Assembly (NCBI GenBank): GCA_900541895.1
Contig: UWSI01000023.1
Coordinates: 1-25,765 of the forward strand
Source: an uncultured Actinomyces sp.
GTDB taxonomy: Bacteria > Actinomycetota > Actinomycetes > Actinomycetales > Actinomycetaceae
Direction of reading: 5' to 3'
Length of the DNA stretch: 25,765 nucleotides
Shown here: positions 14,882 to 21,925 of the stretch, piece by piece
How the letters are laid out: each line of letters opens with the position of its first letter
How positions within the stretch are numbered: the first letter of the stretch is position 1
Program-made: the position numbers and the translations under genes
The notes under the pieces: model-generated
What the model was told of the DNA's origin: nothing
Seen by the model: only the letters and a program-made list of their open reading frames with translations
The model's database searches: none

Positions 14882-15880
14882 CTAGTCGGTCGTATAGCCG
14901 TCGCACGTCCGTTCTTCAACGCGGGCACAGTATCCCCGGCCGATCTCGATGAGCGCTTTGATGGTGCGATAGACTTCGGGGTTCTGCTCCATCGACATTT
15001 TCGGTGTGCGCCCGAAATACTCCTCAAGCTTGTCCTCCATGCGCTTATTGAGCTTCTGAACATCCTCGACGGAGTGTTTGAACATTCCACGACTATTGAC
15101 CAAACGAAGATAGGTATAAAGCATCGTTGAATAGTTATGAACGATTAGCCGCCTATAGCTCTTCCCGAGCGAACTCTTTCGCACACCTTTCGAGTGAGGA
15201 TCTCGCCCACACAGCCACATTCCCTGTCGAAGCACCTGAGTGTCATATGGCGCTCCTCCCTGAGATCCCACGGATTGCGTCGGAACCACAATTGTCACGT
15301 CAGACAAGAGGCAACACCCATGAGAAACAGCATTTCGTAGCTTTCTGACAATGAACAGCAAATGCTCAAGAACAGCATCTTCGCCTTTGATTTGACAATA
15401 GCTCTTATAGAGACGAATTTGTGACGCAAACGTTCCTAGTTCCCACCAATGCCACAGCGAACGGTCCGTTTGGCAATGCGCAACGAGGCTTTCGATATAA
15501 GGATTAGAAGATGCAGCCGTCTGATCCTTCCACCCCTTGACACCAGCTTCACGAACGATTCGCTCAGCCATGCTCGGGTCCGTTTCATTCATCAGGCGGG
15601 CATTCAACCATACCTTCAGCGCATGTTCGATTGCTAGACAATGATCCAGACATAGGCGACTGAGCGAAATATCAATCCTTGATAGCTCAACGAGATGCGC
15701 GAAGTCGCAGGAAAATTGGCCATATTCACCACGTCGATAATTGTGTCGATAGGCTTTAATTTTAAAATAGTATGTATTTTCTTTCAAGAATCGGCGCGCA
15801 TCAGATTCGGACATAATCTCAAAAGAAATACCACAGCGGCGAAGATGATCAATTTGTTCATCAAGCCCGTAATGAGACAT
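14882..15880 (-). CDS. Abi_2 family (AbiD/AbiF-type) abortive infection protein, HEPN-like
   Basis: The 332-residue protein has the Abi_2 layout. LDEQIDHLRRCGISF and TYYFKIKAYRHNYRR are at the N-terminus, then ELSRIDISLSRLCLDHCLAIEHALKVWLNA, and a second helical block with FIVRKLRNAVSHG. R182-N183-A-V-S-H187 fits the R(x4-6)H signature of HEPN ribonucleases. AbiD/AbiF relatives cause phage-triggered growth arrest in lactococci; an RNase mechanism is inferred from the motif. ATG 15,880 is chosen; a GTG two codons earlier (15,886) is equally possible, with AAAGG upstream of both. A terminator and a candidate small RNA lie immediately upstream on the same strand, as at the second, truncated abi locus. 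The gene is visibly more AT-rich than the chromosome to its right, suggesting recent transfer. Confidence 0.88.
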   Translation of the reverse strand: MSHYGLDEQIDHLRRCGISFEIMSESDARRFLKENTYYFKIKAYRHNYRRGEYGQFSCDFAHLVELSRIDISLSRLCLDHCLAIEHALKVWLNARLMNETDPSMAERIVREAGVKGWKDQTAASSNPYIESLVAHCQTDRSLWHWWELGTFASQIRLYKSYCQIKGEDAVLEHLLFIVRKLRNAVSHGCCLLSDVTIVVPTQSVGSQGGAPYDTQVLRQGMWLCGRDPHSKGVRKSSLGKSYRRLIVHNYSTMLYTYLRLVNSRGMFKHSVEDVQKLNKRMEDKLEEYFGRTPKMSMEQNPEVYRTIKALIEIGRGYCARVEERTCDGYTTD

Positions 15881-15911
15881 GCTCACATCACCTTTGAAGG
15901 AAACAGTAATG

Positions 15912-15947
15912 AAAAGGAGGGGATGAACAATTAGTTCATTCCCCTCC
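15912..15947 (-). terminator. Rho-independent terminator in front of the Abi_2 gene
   Basis: On the minus strand GGAGGGGAATGAAC pairs with GTTCATCCCCTCC (one bulged base, loop TAATT), followed directly by TTTTC. It ends about 31 bases upstream of the abi start codon, on the same strand. It would end a short upstream transcript and limit read-through into abi. Confidence 0.85.
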
Positions 15948-15985
15948 CGATCCCGGCGGGCAAACCCGACTAGATCTACGTTGTG
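15912..15985 (-). ncRNA. Candidate small RNA encoded upstream of Abi_2
   Basis: A transcript of about 74 nt is predicted between a promoter-like pair (15,992-16,021) and the terminator at 15,912-15,947. It contains AACGTAGATC, a short hairpin CGGG-TTTG-CCCG (15,957-15,968) and then the terminator stem. There is no open reading frame of note. The AACG(C)TAGATC ... GCCCGCC ... terminator order is shared with the leader of the truncated abi gene near 11,460-11,526. This matches the idea of an RNA partner for the abi toxin-like protein, as proposed for the abiF RNA motif or in type III toxin-antitoxin pairs. The function is an inference; an attenuator leader of abi is the alternative. Confidence 0.55.
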
Positions 15986-15991
15986 ACTTCA

Positions 15992-16021
15992 TGCTAACAA
16001 GCAAACAACAAGACTTGTCAA
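15992..16021 (-). promoter_or_regulatory. Promoter for the abi-associated small RNA
   Basis: A perfect TTGACA -35 (complement of 16,016-16,021) is followed after 18 bases by TTAGCA (15,992-15,997), a weak -10. A start near 15,985 would place the conserved AACGTAGATC motif within the first 20 bases of the RNA. Confidence 0.5.
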
Positions 16022-16088
16022 ACTCACACGAGTGCCCTCTGTCACACCTAGTGTGTATTCCTTGCACTACGGATTCCCGACTCTGGCA

Positions 16089-16140
16089 TGGATGATCATG
16101 TGTTGGTTCTGAGTTGTGCATAGAGATCGGGGCCCTTGAT
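16089..16140 (+). other. ISL3 left-end-like remnant
   Basis: These 52 bases align without gaps to 11,701-11,752, the inner left end of the ISL3 element, at 38 of 52 positions (for example GTGTTGGT and TAGAG-TCG-GG-CCTTGAT in both). No terminal repeat or transposase follows, so it would be a fragment of a related element marking the right edge of the accessory region. Nothing is recognised in 16,141-16,247. Confidence 0.45.
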
Positions 16141-16247
16141 CACAGTTCACTACCGCCCGCTCATCGTAGGATATAGACGATCAGAGCCCCTCACGGCGCC
16201 CGCAGATGCTCCCTGTCCACCGCCGCCGCGACACCCACGGTTCACCC

Positions 16248-16760
16248 TCACGAATTCGGATCGGCGTCGATCGCTCCTTGAACGTCGTTGAACAGCAGGT
16301 TCGAGATCTCAACCTGGACGATCTCCACATTCGGTACATCGTGCAGCAGCAGTGGGTCATCGGCCGAGGTCTGTAAGGCAAGCGTTCCACACCCGAACAA
16401 GCGATCATTCAGCTCCTTGACCATCTGAATGTCCGAGATGCGGCTGAGCGGCAGGTCATGCCCCGTGCGCTGGAAAATGCCCGAGCGCGTGATGATCCGC
16501 TTCGTCGTCACCGTGTAGGTCACCGACAGCCACTTCAACCAGGGAACGACGAACAACGGAATCGCAACAATCACAAAGACGATCCAAATCGCCGGCAGAG
16601 CCCACTTTTGCGAGTCCACAGGCACAAACACCGATCCAACAATTGCGGCAGCAAGCAGCAGTACAACCGCCACAATCCTCCACAGCAGCACTTTGATGTG
16701 CGTGTGCATATGGCGGACGATGACTTCATCTTTGCTTAAGAGCTTCTTTGACAAACCCAT
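16248..16760 (-). CDS. Bacterial PH (bPH2/DUF304) domain membrane protein
   Basis: The 170-residue protein has two adjacent membrane segments (VLLWRIVAVVLLLAAAIVGSVF and ALPAIWIVFVIVAIPLFVVPW, residues ~23-70). A cytoplasmic bPH2 domain follows (LSVTYTVTTKRIITRSGIFQ, then HDLPLSRISDIQMVKELNDR and GTLALQTS). This layout is common in actinobacteria; a specific role is unknown. The ATG at 16,760 (MGLSKKLLSKDE) is taken as the start. A GTG at 16,781 or TTG at 16,799 would add 7 or 13 residues and cannot be excluded, because no site has a strong ribosome-binding sequence. It is divergent from the next gene, with a shared promoter region of about 90 bases. Confidence 0.85.
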   Translation of the reverse strand: MGLSKKLLSKDEVIVRHMHTHIKVLLWRIVAVVLLLAAAIVGSVFVPVDSQKWALPAIWIVFVIVAIPLFVVPWLKWLSVTYTVTTKRIITRSGIFQRTGHDLPLSRISDIQMVKELNDRLFGCGTLALQTSADDPLLLHDVPNVEIVQVEISNLLFNDVQGAIDADPNS

Positions 16761-16848
16761 GGCCTCATTCTGCCAGATCACACCTTGACCTTCTGACAAT
16801 TTCGACTCCCCTCGAGCCTGCTAGTCTGGAGCAGTCGAGAGGAAACAC

Positions 16849-17250
16849 ATGAACACCCTGGTCACTATCCTTCTGGTTTGCGCCGCACTCATCGTTGTCA
16901 TTGCCGGCCTCCACCTCTTCGTGACCGGACTTTTGGTCCGCAACCAAGCTGTACGCCCTCCCCTCGGCCTCTATCTGCGCGATATCCCGGTCGGCTCGCA
17001 CGCGTGGAACGCCGGCCACCAAGCCGTCTGGGTCCTCCTCTTCATGGGCGGAGTCTTGGGAACCGCGCAGGGAATCGCCGTCATCGCCATGGCCTTCATG
17101 CACTCCCCAGGCTCGACCTCGACCAGCCTGATTTTCCTTGTGATGGGCGCACTCACCGTCGCGGCCCTCGGCTGGAACGCGCGAGCAGGCGCCACCCAGG
17201 TTGCGCTGGCAACGATCGAAGAAGACCAATCCTCCGCCGACGAGGCCTAG
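16849..17250 (+). CDS. Small membrane protein, SdpI-like
   Basis: The 133-residue protein has three hydrophobic segments (VTILLVCAALIVVIAGLHLFV; HQAVWVLLFMGGVLGTAQGIAVIAMAFM; SLIFLVMGALTVAALGW). Between the first two is the loop LYLRDIPVGSHAWNAGHQA, which resembles the GIRT...S-W---H pattern of SdpI/YhfL-family proteins. SdpI itself is an immunity protein, but most family members are uncharacterised and no function is claimed. The ATG has GAGAGGA 5-6 bases upstream. The gene is divergent from the PH-domain gene and is followed by a strong hairpin terminator. Confidence 0.75.
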   Translation: MNTLVTILLVCAALIVVIAGLHLFVTGLLVRNQAVRPPLGLYLRDIPVGSHAWNAGHQAVWVLLFMGGVLGTAQGIAVIAMAFMHSPGSTSTSLIFLVMGALTVAALGWNARAGATQVALATIEEDQSSADEA

Positions 17251-17326
17251 CCCCCCTCCTTCCCTTCGCTTCCCTCACCGATAACGGCTTTCTCTCTCTC
17301 CCCCCCCGATAACGACCTCAACAGAC

Positions 17327-17364
17327 GCCGGGGCCGGGGAGAATCTGCACTCCCCGGCCCCGGC
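17327..17364. terminator. Strong GC-rich hairpin between convergent genes
   Basis: A 15-bp perfect stem (17,327-17,341 with 17,350-17,364, gccggggccggggag) with an 8-base loop lies between two convergent genes. U-tracts are poor on both sides (ctcgttaat to the right), so it may act in both directions with limited efficiency. Confidence 0.75.
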
Positions 17365-17415
17365 CTCGTTAATCAGCAGATGACTCGTTAATCAACAACA
17401 CATCAGAGGATCAGC

Positions 17416-17898
17416 TCAGATCCACGCTCCAGAACGAGCGAAGTAGTACCAGCGGTCGTCGATCTTCTGCCGGCCGGTAAGCATCTGTCCGTCGGTGCCG
17501 AAGTAGTACCAAGACAGGCCAATGCGCTGCCAGCCGGTCGCCATATGGCCGTCCGTTCCAAAGCGGTACCAATGCCCATCGAGGTTCTTCCAGCCGGTCA
17601 CCATGCGGCCATCAAGTCCGAAGTTGTACCAGTGGCCATCAATCTGCGCCCACCAGATCTTCATGACACCCGTGCTCGGATCGAAGTAGTACCAGTGACC
17701 TGCTTCTTCGAACCAACCATTCGTGCGCGCACCATAGGAGGTGTAGTGACTCCACTTTCCATCCTGTTGCTCCCATCCGGTGACCATGATTCCATCGGCG
17801 TTGAAACGGTAGGTCGCATCGCCAATGACGACGCTTTGCGAGGCCGTGAAGCTACCATCTTCGAGCTGGCTTTGACACAGAAAAGCTTCAATTGGCAC
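17416..17898 (-). CDS. Cell-wall-binding repeat protein, probably a truncated C-terminus
   Basis: The product is almost entirely CW_binding_1/choline-binding-type repeats of about 20 residues. Examples are VTGWEQQDGKWSHYTSYGAR, GHWYYFDPSTGVM, GHWYNFGLDGRMVTGW, GHWYRFGTDGHMATGW and SWYYFGTDGQMLTG: six to seven units, each with the W-Y-F...G-M-TGW pattern. Such repeats anchor secreted lysozyme-like or adhesin proteins to wall polymers. There is no signal peptide or catalytic domain. A stop lies in frame just upstream of the GTG at 17,898, so the gene is most likely the 3' remnant of a longer surface protein and may not be expressed. Upstream 17,929-17,991 holds nested inverted repeats. Confidence 0.7.
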   Translation of the reverse strand: MPIEAFLCQSQLEDGSFTASQSVVIGDATYRFNADGIMVTGWEQQDGKWSHYTSYGARTNGWFEEAGHWYYFDPSTGVMKIWWAQIDGHWYNFGLDGRMVTGWKNLDGHWYRFGTDGHMATGWQRIGLSWYYFGTDGQMLTGRQKIDDRWYYFARSGAWI

Positions 17899-17928
17899 AG
17901 CCTATCCAAGGCCTCTCCCCCACCCTCC

Positions 17929-17991
17929 ACACGAAGTCAGTAAAAGACACAGGTCATAAGGCATGACATTCACCGACTTCGTGTGTCTTTT
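17929..17991. other. Interleaved inverted repeats (pseudoknot-like)
   Basis: acacgaagtc (17,929-17,938) is complementary to gacttcgtgt (17,975-17,984), and aaaagacac (17,942-17,950) to gtgtctttt (17,983-17,991). The order X-Y-X'-Y' allows two competing hairpins or a pseudoknot. A small GTCAT/ATGAC hairpin lies inside. It sits between the cell-wall-binding remnant and the ilvC terminator. Confidence 0.5.
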
Positions 17992-18025
17992 CGGGAAGGA
18001 AGGGCTCCGACCCGCAAGCGAACAC

Positions 18026-18060
18026 AAAAACGCTGTGGGCCGGTGCGTATGCACCGGCCC
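18026..18060 (-). terminator. Terminator of the ilvBNC operon
   Basis: On the minus strand GGGCCGGTGC-ATAC-GCACCGGCCC (18,037-18,060) is a perfect 10-bp stem with a 4-base loop. It is followed by ACAGCG and TTTTT (18,026-18,030), about 80 bases after the ilvC stop. Confidence 0.85.
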
Positions 18061-18141
18061 GTCGCCGGTTGATCACAACTTCTGTCTTAATCAGTAGTCA
18101 GCTCAGCTAAGGAAGCCGGCCGAACTTTAGATCGCATCAGC

Positions 18142-19167
18142 TCAGCGAGCTGCGCTACCTTCGGTGTAGTCCTCATCGGCCTGGGTCCAACCGAAAGCCT
18201 TACGCAGCTTCTGGCCGGTGGCCTCGATCGGGTGAGACTCTTCCTCGGCGCGCAGAGCCTTGAACTCAAGAGCACCATTGTCCTGGTCCTCAATGAAGCG
18301 GCGTGCGAAAGTGCCGTCCTGAATATCGGACAGGATGTCGCGCATAGCCTGCTTGGAAGATTCGCCAATGACGCGCGGACCAGAGATGTAGTCGCCATAC
18401 TCAGCGGTGTCAGAGCAAGACCAACGCTGCTTGGTGATGCCACCTTCGTTGATCAGGTCAACGATCTGCTTCATCTCGTGGCAGACCTCGAAGTAGGCAA
18501 TCTCGGGCTGGTAGCCAGCGTTCACCAGGGTCTCAAAGCCAGCCTGGATCAGGTGAGAAACGCCGCCACACAGAACAGCCTGCTCGCCGAAGAGGTCAGT
18601 CTCGGTCTCTTCAGTGAAGGTGGTCTTGATGACGCCGGCGCGAGTGCCACCGATTGCCTTTGCGTAGGACAGAACCAGCTCCCAAGCCTGACCGGAAGCG
18701 TCAACCTCAACGGCGACGACATCCGGGGTACCCTTGCCCTGGGTGTAGGTCTCGCGAACCTTGTGGCCGGGGCCCTTGGGGGCAACCATGATGACATCGT
18801 GGCCGGTGGGGACCTCGATGTAGCCGTAGCGGATGTTGAAGCCGTGCGCGAAGAGCAGGGCTGCGCCCTCCTTCAGGTTGGGGGCAACCTGCTCGGCGTA
18901 AACGAAACGCTGAACCTGGTCGGGCAGGAGGATGGAGACGACGTCACCCTCGGCCACGGCCTCGGGAACATCCTTCACCTCGAGGCCAGCGGCCTCGGCC
19001 TTGGCCCACGAAGAGGAACCGGGACGCAGACCAACGACCACGTCAACGCCGGAATCCTTCAGGTTAAGCGCGTGTGCGTGTCCCTGTGAGCCGTAGCCAA
19101 TAACGGCAACCTTCTTGGACTGGATCAGCGACAGGTCTGCGCCGTCATCGTAGATGATCTCTGCCAT
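18142..19167 (-). CDS. ilvC: Ketol-acid reductoisomerase (NADP+)
   Basis: The 341-residue class I enzyme converts 2-acetolactate or 2-aceto-2-hydroxybutyrate to the dihydroxy acids of the valine/leucine and isoleucine pathways, in the cytoplasm. The N-terminal Rossmann domain has VAVIGYGSQGHAHALNL with the GxGxxG loop at 24-29 and the cofactor loop GLRPGSSSW. FAHGFNI and PKGPGHKVRETY follow. The C-terminal knotted domain carries the Mg-binding residues (TETDLFGEQAVLCGG; CHEMKQIVDLI). Length is normal. ATG 19,167 follows the ilvN stop by 2 bases, with AAAGGAG located inside the end of ilvN, so translation is coupled. It is the last gene of the operon before the terminator at 18,026-18,060. Confidence 0.97.
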   Translation of the reverse strand: MAEIIYDDGADLSLIQSKKVAVIGYGSQGHAHALNLKDSGVDVVVGLRPGSSSWAKAEAAGLEVKDVPEAVAEGDVVSILLPDQVQRFVYAEQVAPNLKEGAALLFAHGFNIRYGYIEVPTGHDVIMVAPKGPGHKVRETYTQGKGTPDVVAVEVDASGQAWELVLSYAKAIGGTRAGVIKTTFTEETETDLFGEQAVLCGGVSHLIQAGFETLVNAGYQPEIAYFEVCHEMKQIVDLINEGGITKQRWSCSDTAEYGDYISGPRVIGESSKQAMRDILSDIQDGTFARRFIEDQDNGALEFKALRAEEESHPIEATGQKLRKAFGWTQADEDYTEGSAAR

Positions 19168-19169
19168 TG

Positions 19170-19676
19170 TTAATTCTCCTTTAGTTGATCCGTAATCGAG
19201 TGGTCACCGCGGCCGATCGCCACGGCGCCCGATTGAACGAGTTCGGTGACGCCGTAGGGCTCAAGTGCCCGCAGCAGCGCCTCCAGCTTGGGTAGTGAAC
19301 CGATCGATTCAATAACGACCGCTTCGGGATGGACATCAACGACGTGTGCGCGGAACAAATCCACGATCTGCAGCACCGAGGTCCGGCACGTTTCATCAGC
19401 ACGAACCTTCATGAGCAGCATGCGACGCTCGACGGCCTCGTCGGGGTTAAGCTCAACAATCTTTAGAACATTGATCAGCTTGCCCAGTTGGCGCTTGACT
19501 TGCTCAATGGGGGCGGTGTCCGCATCAACAATGATGGTCATGCGGGAAATATCGGGGTGCTCGGTCTCCCCCACCGTCAATGACTTGATATTGAAGGCTC
19601 GGCGAGCAAACAAAGCGGAGACGCGGGTCAGCACGCCGGGCTTGTTTTCCACCAAAACAGAAAGCGTATGCCTCAT
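19170..19676 (-). CDS. ilvN: Acetolactate synthase small (regulatory) subunit
   Basis: The 168-residue regulatory subunit binds IlvB and confers feedback inhibition by valine. An N-terminal ACT domain (HTLSVLVENKPGVLTRVSAL, then RRAFNIKSLTVG) is followed by the ALS_ss C-terminal domain (ETCRTSVLQIVDLFRAHVVDV, then ALEPYGVTELVQSGAVAIGRG). Its ATG overlaps the ilvB stop by one base (TGATG), and ilvC starts 2 bases after its own stop, so the three genes are tightly coupled. Confidence 0.96.
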   Translation of the reverse strand: MRHTLSVLVENKPGVLTRVSALFARRAFNIKSLTVGETEHPDISRMTIIVDADTAPIEQVKRQLGKLINVLKIVELNPDEAVERRMLLMKVRADETCRTSVLQIVDLFRAHVVDVHPEAVVIESIGSLPKLEALLRALEPYGVTELVQSGAVAIGRGDHSITDQLKEN

Positions 19677-21436
19677 CAGTCTTCCACCTCCCAGTCGGGG
19701 GCGATATCTCGCGCATAGCGGATATCGTCATTGGGGACGCCGGCTGCAACCATCGGCCACACCATAGCATCTTTAGAAACCCTAAAGTCCAACAAAACTG
19801 GACGATCGTTAATTGACATGGCCCATTCAATGGCCTCTTCAATCTCTTCTGCATTGCGCACAGTCCGCGCGGCCATTCCATAGGCCTGAGCAAGCATCTC
19901 AAAGTTCGGGATCTGCTCACCATCTTGCGGGTTCAGGGTCGTGTTCGAATAGCGCTCACCGTAGAACAGTGTCTGCCACTGGCGGACCATTCCCAACACG
20001 GAGTTGTTAATCAGCGCAACCTTCACAGGAATTCCGTTCACAGTGCAGGTTGCTAATTCTTGGTTAGTCATCTGGAAGGAACCATCACCATCGATCGCCC
20101 AGACGACCGATTCGGGGGCACCCACCTGTGCGCCCATCGCTGCGGGGATGCAGTATCCCATGGTTCCCAGACCACACGACGAAATGAAGTGGGACGGCTT
20201 TTCCAGCTGAAGGAACTGAGCCGCCCACATCTGGTGCTGGCCCACACCGGTCACGTAAATCGCATCGGGACCGGCAATTTCAGAAAGCTTCGAGATCACC
20301 TTTTGGGGAGCCATGAAACCGTCGCTCGGCTCGCTCCAGCCAAGCGGATACTTCTCACGCAGGCGGTTAAGGTAACGCCACCATCCCGAAAGGTCCGGGC
20401 GTCCCAAGCGCTCGTAGGCCTCGGGAAGAGCAGCATTCAGAGCAGCCAAGGCGGGCTTCAAATCCGCAACCACGGCCACATCTGCGTAGCGATTCTTCGA
20501 CATCTCTGCCAGATCAATATCGATGTGCACGATGCGTGCGCGCGGCGCGAAGGAGTCCAGCTGCCCGGTCACGCGGTCATCAAAACGCGCACCCAGAGCC
20601 ACAATCAAGTCCGCGCGCTGCAGTGCGCCAACCGCGGGAACCGTACCGTGCATTCCCGGCATCTTGAGGTTGTGCGGGTCAGAGTCGGGGAAAGCTCCGC
20701 GTGCGGGAAGCGTTGTGACGACTGCTGCGTCGGACAATTCCACCAGCGCGCGTAGTTCTTCTTCCGCACGGGCGCGGACGAGGCCACCACCGACGTAGAG
20801 CACGGGAGCCTGGGCTCGCGCGATTTCCTCGGCGGCGCGAGCAATTTGGCGGGGAACGGGCTCGAATGCGGGCTCATAGCCGGGAAGCTGCAGCTCAACC
20901 GGCCACTGGTATTCAAATTCTTCAACCTGAGCCGAACGGGTAATGTCCACGAGGACCGGACCGGGACGACCGGTCGAGGCGATGTGGAAGGCTTCAGCCA
21001 GACGCTGAGGGATCTCAGCCGCGCGAGTGACCAGGAACGAATGCTTTGCCAAGGGCATCGATGCCCCGACGATGTCAGCTTCCTGGAATGCATCAGTTCC
21101 GATCAACGACGCACCGACCTGGCCGGAGATCACAACGATCGGGACCGAATCGATATTCGCGTCTGCGATTGCTGTCAAGGTATTCGTCGCGCCCGGACCC
21201 GAGGTCACGATCGCAACACCGACCTTCCCGCTTGCCAGTGCGTAGCCTTGCGCTGCGTGTCCCGCGCCCTGCTCGTGGCGAACCAAGATGTGGTGCAGTG
21301 ACGAGCTCATCAGAGGGTCATAGGTGGGAAGAATTGCTCCACCGGGCATACCGAAAACGTCGGTGACCCCCAGGGCTTCAAGGGTCTTCACAATGGCCTG
21401 TGCGCCGGTCATGACCTGGCGTTGTTCTTCAGTCAT
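19676..21436 (-). CDS. ilvB: Acetolactate synthase large (catalytic) subunit
   Basis: The 586-residue thiamine-diphosphate enzyme condenses pyruvate with pyruvate or 2-oxobutyrate, the first common step of branched-chain amino acid synthesis. The N-terminal pyrimidine-binding domain has GMPGGAILPTYD and the catalytic Glu in LVRHEQGAGHAAQG. The central domain includes RFDDRVTGQL. The C-terminal diphosphate-binding domain has GDGSFQMTNQELATC and INNSVLGMVRQWQ. Two ATGs are adjacent; 21,436 is preferred because GGAAGG lies 6 bases upstream (21,439 is the alternative). It is first in the ilvBNC operon. A leader peptide and attenuator lie 90-260 bases upstream, so expression should respond to charged Ile/Val/Leu tRNA. 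Confidence 0.97.
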   Translation of the reverse strand: MTEEQRQVMTGAQAIVKTLEALGVTDVFGMPGGAILPTYDPLMSSSLHHILVRHEQGAGHAAQGYALASGKVGVAIVTSGPGATNTLTAIADANIDSVPIVVISGQVGASLIGTDAFQEADIVGASMPLAKHSFLVTRAAEIPQRLAEAFHIASTGRPGPVLVDITRSAQVEEFEYQWPVELQLPGYEPAFEPVPRQIARAAEEIARAQAPVLYVGGGLVRARAEEELRALVELSDAAVVTTLPARGAFPDSDPHNLKMPGMHGTVPAVGALQRADLIVALGARFDDRVTGQLDSFAPRARIVHIDIDLAEMSKNRYADVAVVADLKPALAALNAALPEAYERLGRPDLSGWWRYLNRLREKYPLGWSEPSDGFMAPQKVISKLSEIAGPDAIYVTGVGQHQMWAAQFLQLEKPSHFISSCGLGTMGYCIPAAMGAQVGAPESVVWAIDGDGSFQMTNQELATCTVNGIPVKVALINNSVLGMVRQWQTLFYGERYSNTTLNPQDGEQIPNFEMLAQAYGMAARTVRNAEEIEEAIEWAMSINDRPVLLDFRVSKDAMVWPMVAAGVPNDDIRYARDIAPDWEVED

Positions 21437-21524
21437 CATCAGCCTTCCAGTCGGTTCTACGCTTCCGCTTCAAGGAGCGCGGTTTGCGCCGCAATTCCTT
21501 GGCGAATCATGGGGTGTTGGCATG

Positions 21525-21605
21525 AAAAAATCCCCTTCACAGGTGCGGGCGCGTTTTCCTCTGTTCCCGAGGCCGAATAACGCGTAGCGCAAGTGCGCGG
21601 GGATT
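21525..21605 (-). terminator. Attenuator terminator of ilvBNC
   Basis: On the minus strand AATCCCC (21,599-21,605) pairs with GGGGATT (21,529-21,535), followed by TTTTTT (21,525-21,530, partly shared with the stem). Inside, CGCGTT/AACGCG and CCTC/GAGG extend a long branched hairpin. It lies about 90 bases upstream of ilvB and just after the leader peptide, the expected place for a transcription attenuator. Confidence 0.75.
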
Positions 21606-21629
21606 GTGGCGTGCGTTCCATCCGACAAT

Positions 21630-21698
21630 TCACACGGCAGGAATCGCACGCCTGGGTACGATGACCGAGACGAGAATTCCTGAAATGCGAAGCTTCAT
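21630..21698 (-). CDS. Leader peptide of the ilvBNC operon (attenuation)
   Basis: This is a 22-codon open frame: MKLRISGILVSVIVPRR followed by AIPAV and a TGA stop. Ten of the 22 residues are Ile, Val or Leu, with the run ILVSVIV in the middle. It ends 25 bases before the attenuator stem. When aminoacyl-tRNA for these residues is scarce, ribosome stalling here should favour an antiterminator and let transcription reach ilvB, as described for ilvB leaders in Corynebacterium and Streptomyces. The ribosome-binding site is weak (GAGA 6 bases upstream). The call rests on composition, size and position. Confidence 0.8.
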   Translation of the reverse strand: MKLRISGILVSVIVPRRAIPAV

Positions 21699-21925
21699 CA
21701 CGTCTCTAACCGTACGGGCTTGCGTCACCATCGGCCTTTTGATCTCACAGTACAAGATAAATGGGACCTTGGCCTCAAAATCGAAAATTTGTCAGACGTG
21801 AGCTAACAGCAATTAGCACCATTTCCGCAGAATCTCGCGAATCGCCCATTTTGTCCTTTTCCAGAAGAGTCAGATACTGAAAACGGATAGAAAAATCCTG
21901 ATCACCAGACAATGGAGCCCTCACA

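Noticed and set aside
18232..19089. 285-codon plus-strand frame
   Set aside because: Antisense shadow of ilvC; no motif and no start signal.
21440..21925. T-box riboswitch upstream of ilvB
   Set aside because: No T-box consensus was seen; the leader-peptide and terminator layout explains the region better.
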